Below the pieces are notes generated by a model. That model made no database searches and had not been told where the DNA came from. It worked only from the letters and a program-made list of their open reading frames with translations. A stretch of DNA of 38,698 nt from Nitrospinota bacterium. GTDB taxonomy: Bacteria > Nitrospinota > Nitrospinia > UBA9942. Location: positions 1-38,698 of the forward strand of contig JACRGN010000234.1 of assembly GCA_016234205.1 (NCBI GenBank), read 5' to 3'. This document shows positions 33,602 through 38,698 of this stretch, piece by piece (position 1 is the stretch's first letter; each line of letters starts with the position of its first letter). The translations under genes and the position numbers were made by a program.

Positions 33602-34003
33602 ATGAACAATGAAAAGGGTTTTAGTCTTCTGGAGGCGCTGGTTGCTATTACTATACTGGGAATCACCCTCGGAATCATCATGGCACTCTTTTCCGGTGCA
33701 ATGAGATCGGTAGGTGCCTCAGAGGAGTATTCTAAAGCACTTCTCCTTGCGAGGAAGGAAATGGAGGATACAATGCTCATGGAGGATATCCACTTAGGAG
33801 CAGAGGATGGGAGTTTTGGCAATGGCTACACATGGAAGAGAACTATAAGCTCTCTTAAGATATCAGAAGAAGATGAATATTTAAATGAGAACCTCCCTTT
33901 TAACCTATACGAGATTGAAATAAAAGTAAAATGGTGGAGTTGGAAAGTAGAGAAGATGATGAGTCTCAGGAGTATAATTCTCAGGGAGACTCTTGAGGAG
34001 TAG
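33602..34003 (+). CDS. gspI: Type II secretion minor pseudopilin GspI
   Basis: 133 aa. Very short leader MNNEKG cut before FSLLEALVAITILGITLGIIM, a typical GspI N-terminus with the Glu at position +5. The body is LLLARKEMEDTMLMED, as in GspI. No SD: the 50 bp before the ATG are CACTGT repeats, so initiation may rely on coupling to gspH or on unstructured DNA between hairpin arms. It pairs with GspJ and GspK in the tip complex. Confidence 0.93.
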   Translation: MNNEKGFSLLEALVAITILGITLGIIMALFSGAMRSVGASEEYSKALLLARKEMEDTMLMEDIHLGAEDGSFGNGYTWKRTISSLKISEEDEYLNENLPFNLYEIEIKVKWWSWKVEKMMSLRSIILRETLEE

Positions 34004-34017
34004 GAACAAAAAATCAA

Positions 34018-34081
34018 AGTGTCAGTGTCAGTTTTTAGTGTCAGTGCTTTTTTACTGACACTGACACTATTCACTAACACT
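34018..34081. repeat. GTGTCA-family inverted repeat (copy G)
   Basis: AGTGTCAGTGTCAGTTTTTAG..AGTGTCAGTG with ACTGACACTGACACTATTCAC, filling the gspI-gspJ gap. The ORF track start of gspJ falls within it. Confidence 0.87.
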
Positions 34082-34087
34082 TATTAT

Positions 34088-34771
34088 ATGTCTAAAAGAT
34101 TTCACCGAATATTTACCAATGTTGAAGGATTCACATTGATGGAGATACTTGTCTCCATGCTCATATTAAGTATGGTTGCCATTTTGATATTGCAGGGATT
34201 AAGGGTTGGTTATAAAGTGTGGGAGAAGGGGGAATCAAAGGTTGCCCACCAGCAAAGGATGAGGATTGCCTTAGATACAATTTCTAAACAACTGAGTTCT
34301 GCATATCCATTTCTTGTAAAGGATGAAAATGGAAGCCCCTCCCCTGTGTTCAAGGTGGAGTCTAAAATGATACAGTTTGTAACAAGTAGGCCTATAGGAA
34401 TGAGCAATCGCGGAGGATTGTTTTTTGTAATCTATAGCTTGAAAAATATCCCTTATTCAGAAAATAGGATACTGGTTGCTTATCAGAAACCTATTTACAT
34501 GGTTGAGGATTTTAAAAATCTTGATATAAATAATGAGGAGGCTATTAATCTAATACCTGATATTATGAACATAGAATGGAGCTATTCATCATGGGAAGGG
34601 GATGGGTTGGAGGATTCTTTAAAGATACAGAAAGAGAAAGAAAAATCTCTGCCCAAAGAGGTTACGCTGACACTGAGGCACAGTGAAGGAGAGCATAGCT
34701 ATCTTACACAGGTTACAATCCCCATCATGATGTCAAGCAAGAAGCCATTAAAAGAGAAAACAAAGACCTAA
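34088..34771 (+). CDS. gspJ: Type II secretion minor pseudopilin GspJ
   Basis: ATG 34088 is chosen over the track start at 34019, which translates a palindromic repeat. 227 aa. Leader MSKRFHRIFTNVEG cut before FTLMEILVSMLILSMVAILIL; then QQRMRIALDTISKQLSSAYPF and a GGLFFVIYSL strand pattern as in GspJ proteins. A minor pseudopilin at the tip with GspI/K. Its 3' end runs to a 199-bp gap filled by nested inverted repeats. Confidence 0.92.
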   Translation: MSKRFHRIFTNVEGFTLMEILVSMLILSMVAILILQGLRVGYKVWEKGESKVAHQQRMRIALDTISKQLSSAYPFLVKDENGSPSPVFKVESKMIQFVTSRPIGMSNRGGLFFVIYSLKNIPYSENRILVAYQKPIYMVEDFKNLDINNEEAINLIPDIMNIEWSYSSWEGDGLEDSLKIQKEKEKSLPKEVTLTLRHSEGEHSYLTQVTIPIMMSSKKPLKEKTKT

Positions 34772-34776
34772 TTTTA

Positions 34777-34964
34777 GCCACAGAGGCACGGAGGCACAGA
34801 GAGAGACAAAGGCAAAAAAGATTAAGGAGAAAGGGAGAAGATGGAGAGATGGAGAAAAGGTAAAATTAAATATTTTTCCCATTCCCCCCTTTCTCAAATT
34901 TCCCCATTTCTCCTTATTGTTTTCCTCTGTGTCTCAGTGCCTCTGTGGCAAATTTTATAATTTC
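34777..34964. repeat. Nested inverted repeats between gspJ and gspK with TTTTATAATTTC border
   Basis: Outer arms gccacagaggcacggaggc and gtctcagtgcctctgtggc; inner arms aaggagaaagggagaaga and ccatttctcctta. Inner family as at 20880, outer family as at 8311 and 25279. The right edge is AAATTTTATAATTTC, seven bases before the gspK ATG. No gene in the gap. Confidence 0.87.
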
Positions 34965-34970
34965 ATATAC

Positions 34971-35987
34971 ATGAACAAAAATCTTATAAACGAAAAAGGA
35001 ATCGCACTCATCATGGTCTTGTGGGTTGTCATCCTTCTGGGCGTCATTGTGAATACCTTTGCATGGATGGTCCGTACTGAGGCACAGGCGGTTGGTAATT
35101 TCAAGGAAGAGACGAGGGCATATTACCTTGCAAGGGGCGGTTTTCAGCAGACTATCCTGAAACTGCTAAAGAGTCAAGAAAGCACTGTCCATGAACCTCT
35201 AAAAGAAGGGCTGAAGTTAGACGGCAGGGTTAACATGATCCATTTTATAGATGGGTATGCAGAGGTGAGAGTGATGGATGAAGGGGGGAAGATAGATATA
35301 AATGTGGCAAGTAGAGATGACATTATCAGGGTTATTACTGCCCTGGGTTTTGATGTGGAAGATAAAGATGTAATAGCAGATTCTATACTTGACTGGATTG
35401 ATGAGAATAACTTTCATAGACTTAACGGGGCTGAGGATGATTATTACAGGTCACTCCCTGAACCATACAGGGCTAAAAATGAACCACTTAACACAGTAGA
35501 TGAGCTCCTGTGGGTCAGGGGTATCACCCCGAAAATATTCTATAACCAGGTGGTAAGCCGAAGTCCTGAATGGGGCGAAATGGAAACCGAAGCCTTGAGT
35601 GAATCGAATGGGAATATATCAATAGAAGATAGAAAATTCAGAACAGGGCTGGAGAGTGTCTTTACAGTGTTTACCGGTTCTAATAAGATAAATATTAATA
35701 CTGCACCTATCTCACTACTTTTATCCCTCCCTGGTGTTGGTGAGGCGCAAATTGAAAGAATAATCGCTGTAAGGGAAGAGAGACCCTTTCGTGATATGAG
35801 TGATCTGATAGGGACAGTTGCATTCCCTCCTGAAAACGGAAAATTTATCAGCTTTTCTCCTTCAGAGATATATACTATAGAGGTTACAGGAAAGTTAAAT
35901 GGAAGCCATGTCCGACGCTCCTTTAAATCGGTAGTCAAGGTCAAGGGGAAGACTGATTATGATATTCTTTATTGGAAGGAAGGATAA
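34971..35987 (+). CDS. gspK: Type II secretion minor pseudopilin GspK
   Basis: ATG 34971 is chosen over the track start at 34917 inside a repeat. 338 aa. Leader MNKNLINEKG cut before IALIMVLWVVILLGVIVNTFAW; unlike its partners the first mature residue is Ile, common in GspK, and there is no Glu5. The body has EARAYYLARGG-like TRAYYLARGGFQQT, DEGGKIDINVA, a helical SAM-like insertion (ITALGFDVEDKDVIADSILDWID) and INTAPISLLLSLPGVGEAQIERI. It caps the pseudopilus. No clear SD. Confidence 0.94.
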   Translation: MNKNLINEKGIALIMVLWVVILLGVIVNTFAWMVRTEAQAVGNFKEETRAYYLARGGFQQTILKLLKSQESTVHEPLKEGLKLDGRVNMIHFIDGYAEVRVMDEGGKIDINVASRDDIIRVITALGFDVEDKDVIADSILDWIDENNFHRLNGAEDDYYRSLPEPYRAKNEPLNTVDELLWVRGITPKIFYNQVVSRSPEWGEMETEALSESNGNISIEDRKFRTGLESVFTVFTGSNKININTAPISLLLSLPGVGEAQIERIIAVREERPFRDMSDLIGTVAFPPENGKFISFSPSEIYTIEVTGKLNGSHVRRSFKSVVKVKGKTDYDILYWKEG

Positions 35988-36038
35988 TGACAAATATATA
36001 GCAAAATCAAATTGTTTGGATTATAATATGCCAATTTT

Positions 36039-37514
36039 ATGTTACTATCAAAATCATCATTAGGGATAAGCTTTTGGGATGATAGGGTTGATCTTCTCCA
36101 TTTAAATCGCTTCTTTGGTAAGACTACTGTGGTAAATCGTCTATCTATGCCTTTTGTATACGGGATGAAGAGGGAAGAATTTGAAAGGGATGTATCAGCC
36201 TTTATGAAGGCAAATCGACTTCAAAGGATAATGACCTATGTTGCCCTTCCACGAAGGGATGTTGTGCTTCTCAACCTTGAATTACCCGGTAATGTTGAAG
36301 AGAATTTGAGGGAGGTAGTAGGTTATGAGCTGGATAATTATACGCCTTTTTCCGTGGATACAGCCTATTTCGATTTTCAAAATCTGGGGCATACCGTGGA
36401 TGGAAGTAAGGTCAGAATACTTCTAACAGCTATAGAGAAAGAGCGTCTCAACTACTACCTCGAACTCCTTAAAGGGGTGGGACTCAAGCCTATTTCTATG
36501 GAGATAAGCTCCACTGCCATTGCCAGAACAATTCCATTTGATAGCCTCAGCGGTGGCAAAAATGCCGTCCTTTACATAGGGGCTAATACATGCGAGATCT
36601 CCTTTCATAACGAAAAGAATCTGGAGTACTCAAGGGCGTTTGATATAACCTCTCCTGAACTTAATTTAGGAAAAAGTCAGGTTATAGATACAATTCTGAA
36701 GGAATATAAAAGGGTATTTCCTTCTGGTTTTGGTGAACAAGAAATAAAGAAAGTGGTTGTATTAGGGGATGGGATATCCGACGAGGAGTTTCTAAAGGAA
36801 ATCTCTAATGCTATAGGTAAAGAGGTAGTGAGGGTTAAAACTTTTAAAGGTATAGATAGTGATGGCTCAGATATTCAACTTCAGAGGGCTGCCCTTGGCT
36901 GTGCTCTGCGAGGACTTTATGGTGATACCGCTGCGATGAATTTCCTTGCTGTGAAGGTAGATAGAGATAAGACACCGAGGGTTCTGAGATTTGCAGCAAT
37001 AATATTATTCATCATTTTAGTATCCCTGTGGGTGGGAGAGTTTGTCTTACGGGTAAAGAAGGAAATTAAAACCTTAACCCAGATTAAAGAGAAGGTAATG
37101 CTGCTGGAAAGGGCAGCTATCTCTGTTGAAGGACTTAAAAAAGAGATTATTGTTATGGAAGAGCGTCTCCCGCAACTTAATAATTTCAGTAAAAGGAGAG
37201 TGATCTTTCTTTCCTTTTTTAAGGAGCTTACTGATGTCATTCCATCGAATACTTACCTGACTATGCTTAAATATCATGATAATGAGATAGAGATTGTTGG
37301 ACGTTCAGCATCAGCAGTTAGCCTTCTTTCTCTCCTTGAGGCATCCCCTGTTTTTAAGGATGTGGAATTCTCTGCTACAGTGAAAAGGAGAGAGGCTGTT
37401 AGAGAAAGGTCTGGAGGAAGGGCTGTCATTGCAGGAGGTGAAACTCTGCCTTCTATTAGTGAGGATATATATTTAGAAAACTTTAGTATTAAAGCAAAAT
37501 TAGAGGGCATGTAA
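36039..37514 (+). CDS. gspL: Type II secretion protein GspL (PilM/PilN-like)
   Basis: 491 aa. Residues 1-300 form an actin-like cytoplasmic domain (LGISFWDDRVDLLHL, VGYELDNYTPFSVDTAYFDF, NAVLYIGANTCEISF), then a single TM (AAIILFIILVSLWVGEFVL near 312-330), a coiled coil and a PilN-like periplasmic ferredoxin-fold (TYLTMLKYHDNEIEIVGRS). It anchors the GspE ATPase to the inner membrane. A 51-bp gap after gspK carries no repeat module. Divergent in sequence from the classic GspL but architecture and position agree. Confidence 0.9.
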   Translation: MLLSKSSLGISFWDDRVDLLHLNRFFGKTTVVNRLSMPFVYGMKREEFERDVSAFMKANRLQRIMTYVALPRRDVVLLNLELPGNVEENLREVVGYELDNYTPFSVDTAYFDFQNLGHTVDGSKVRILLTAIEKERLNYYLELLKGVGLKPISMEISSTAIARTIPFDSLSGGKNAVLYIGANTCEISFHNEKNLEYSRAFDITSPELNLGKSQVIDTILKEYKRVFPSGFGEQEIKKVVVLGDGISDEEFLKEISNAIGKEVVRVKTFKGIDSDGSDIQLQRAALGCALRGLYGDTAAMNFLAVKVDRDKTPRVLRFAAIILFIILVSLWVGEFVLRVKKEIKTLTQIKEKVMLLERAAISVEGLKKEIIVMEERLPQLNNFSKRRVIFLSFFKELTDVIPSNTYLTMLKYHDNEIEIVGRSASAVSLLSLLEASPVFKDVEFSATVKRREAVRERSGGRAVIAGGETLPSISEDIYLENFSIKAKLEGM

Positions 37515-37542
37515 TCCCCCTTAATAAAGGGGGTTAGGGGGT
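37514..37542. repeat. CCCCCTTAATAAAGGGGG palindrome at the gspL-gspM junction
   Basis: aatcccccttaataaaggggg then ttaggggg, starting at the gspL stop codon. The G-rich part also serves as the SD of gspM. Confidence 0.85.
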
Positions 37543-37547
37543 TGTTT

Positions 37548-38129
37548 ATGAATATTACAAAGAAAAGCAAAAAGATTTTAATGTTCGGCGGGATTTTGTT
37601 AGGTATCACCGCCTTCTATACCTTGCTTTTTGAACCCCTTATGAAATATGAGAAAATAATGGAGGAGGATATCGCACTCAAGGAAGGACTCTTAACTCGT
37701 TATAAGGCCACCCTTGAGGGCAGATCTGACATAGAGGCGAAACATAGAAAGGGAAAGACCCTCTTAGAGAGGGCAAAGAACCGTATCTTTATTGCAAAGA
37801 CTCAGGCACTCGCTGCAGCACAGCTCCAGTCCATCATACAGAGCAGCGCCGGAATACATAATGTAACGATTAAGAGTATTAACATAAAGAAGGTAGAAAA
37901 GCCTGTCCCGTTAGCTGTTAAAATGGGAGTTGAGGGTTACAATACGATATCCCTTCAGCTTGCCACCTATAGCAATATGAGGGGGCTCATTGATCTCCTA
38001 TATGACCTTGAAACAGCCAGCAGGTTTATTAATATTACCTCAGTTACCATAAAAGGTGAGATTGTAAAGGAGGCATCAAGGCTTGATGCAACCCTCATTG
38101 TTGAGGGGCTTGCTGAGATAGAGGGCTAA
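37548..38129 (+). CDS. gspM: Type II secretion protein GspM (PilO-like)
   Basis: The track TTG at 37542 is replaced by ATG 37548, with a GGGGG SD at about 6 bp. 193 aa. One N-terminal TM (ILMFGGILLGITAFYTLLF), a coiled coil (about 35-85) and a ferredoxin-like domain (AAQLQSIIQSSAGIHNVTIKSI, NTISLQLATYSNMRGLIDLLYDLE) as in GspM/PilO. It works with GspL in the inner-membrane assembly platform. Position directly after gspL supports the call. Confidence 0.88.
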   Translation: MNITKKSKKILMFGGILLGITAFYTLLFEPLMKYEKIMEEDIALKEGLLTRYKATLEGRSDIEAKHRKGKTLLERAKNRIFIAKTQALAAAQLQSIIQSSAGIHNVTIKSINIKKVEKPVPLAVKMGVEGYNTISLQLATYSNMRGLIDLLYDLETASRFINITSVTIKGEIVKEASRLDATLIVEGLAEIEG

Positions 38130-38139
38130 AAAATAATGG

Positions 38140-38229
38140 AACCACAAGATTTCACAGATTTACACCAGATGACATGCTAAGAGTTCAGAATAACATTCTT
38201 GTGATAATCTTGTGTTAATCTCGTGGTTT
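38140..38229. repeat. CACAGATT/AATCTTGTG inverted repeat between gspM and gspC-like gene
   Basis: aaccacaagatttcacagatt faces aatcttgtgttaatctcg with tggttt closing the palindrome. It fills the gap; no gene seen. Confidence 0.8.
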
Positions 38230-38234
38230 TAAAT

Positions 38235-38698
38235 ATGAAAAAGGTTTTTATTATAATAAACATCATTTTATCATCCCTGATTCTTTTTGAGGGATGGCAG
38301 TTTTTTAGAGTATGGTCAGCTGAATCAGCCCTCTCTTTTATAAAGATGGGGACTACCGGCTTAAATAAGCCATCCACTGTTACACCTGTTACAAGGAGGG
38401 CAATAGGCAAGATTGAAAAAAAAGAGAATATTCCACGGGAGGGGATGGTATTATCGGGGGTGACCTTTGAAGGAGAAGGGGATAAATTATTGCCCTTAAG
38501 GGAATCCTTTGCAGGGGCTATTGAAAAAAACCTTTTTCACCCACAGAGGAGAGAGGGGGCTGAGGAGATAAAGATTGAATCCCCATCATCTTCTCTATCA
38601 AAACCGAAACCAAAACCGATTATTATGGAGGGGCTCGTTATCATCGGAAATTATAAAGCTGCTGTTATTAAAGATACTGCACCCCAGGTCAAGGGTGG
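38235..38698 (+). CDS. GspC-like type II secretion protein (partial, C-terminus outside window)
   Basis: Not in the ORF track because it runs off the edge; translated from ATG 38235 (154 codons). The N-terminal TM is KVFIIINIILSSLILFEGW, then a Lys/Glu/Pro-rich linker with AIEKNLFHPQRRE, the NLFHP-type homology-region motif of GspC, and a proline-rich KPKPKPIIMEG that leads into a beta strand LVIIGNYKAAV. This order matches GspC-type linkers between the inner-membrane platform and the outer-membrane secretin GspD. The secretin and GspE genes are expected to the right. A GspN or other T2SS accessory is the alternative. Confidence 0.75.
   Translation, partial: MKKVFIIINIILSSLILFEGWQFFRVWSAESALSFIKMGTTGLNKPSTVTPVTRRAIGKIEKKENIPREGMVLSGVTFEGEGDKLLPLRESFAGAIEKNLFHPQRREGAEEIKIESPSSSLSKPKPKPIIMEGLVIIGNYKAAVIKDTAPQVKG

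Noticed and set aside
38643-38656. Another GGAAATTATAAA border motif at the right end
   Set aside because: It is inside the conserved coding part of the gspC-like gene (IIGNYKAAV) with no adjacent palindrome, so it is probably chance.

Overview
This AT-rich window reads as a chromosomal segment of a Gram-negative anaerobe. It carries multiheme c-type cytochromes, a sigma-54 two-component system, a chemosensory operon with a heme-binding receptor and a type II secretion (T2SS) operon. The combination fits uncultured Nitrospirota, Desulfobacterota or similar anaerobic respirers; the sequence alone does not fix the phylum. No rRNA, tRNA, CRISPR array, transposase or phage gene was seen.

Region 1 (1-9504, minus strand) is a chemosensory and signalling operon. 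In transcription order it encodes an HD-GYP response regulator, a dCache-PAS histidine kinase, CheR with C-terminal TPRs, two CheW proteins, a HAMP-less methyl-accepting protein with a periplasmic CxxCH motif, and CheA with two Hpt domains, cut by the window edge. Region 2 (9751-12716, plus strand) is a histidine kinase with a second periplasmic CxxCH sensor, translationally coupled to an NtrC-type sigma-54 activator.

Region 3 (12722-19250) is the cytochrome locus: three consecutive exported triheme c7-type cytochromes, then two hexaheme cytochromes (14844 and 18084) whose order of heme motifs matches the Geobacter filament cytochrome OmcS as I recall it, separated by two exported NHL beta-propellers. 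Three sequences matching the -24/-12 sigma-54 consensus (12722, 14786, 17176) sit directly before the triheme set, the first hexaheme gene and the second NHL gene. This makes a coherent regulon: heme-c sensor kinase, NtrC-like activator, sigma-54 promoters, cytochromes.

Region 4 (19261-31268) is a run of exported or membrane-anchored accessory proteins: a CsgG/LpoB-like protein with Ig-like domains, two rhodanese-like proteins, an exported methyltransferase fold, a sialidase-like propeller, three SUMF1/FGE-fold proteins (one a TPR lipoprotein), an SNase-like protein and a 14-repeat WD40 protein. Several have lost the residues their families use for catalysis, which suggests structural or binding roles. 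Region 5 (31277-38698) is a T2SS operon gspF-G-H-I-J-K-L-M and a partial gspC-like gene, without gspD or gspE in the window. It could export the cytochromes or their partners.

A second layer is a dense set of short-period, purine/pyrimidine-asymmetric inverted repeats at almost every gene boundary. They belong to about ten sequence families. Some run into coding sequence and stay open: they encode N-terminal signal peptides of several exported proteins, the GspH leader peptide, the WD40 C-terminus, and loops in CheA, CheW and the propellers. The best candidates for undescribed biology are the sigma-54-controlled OmcS-like locus and the recruitment of palindromic repeats as signal-peptide DNA.
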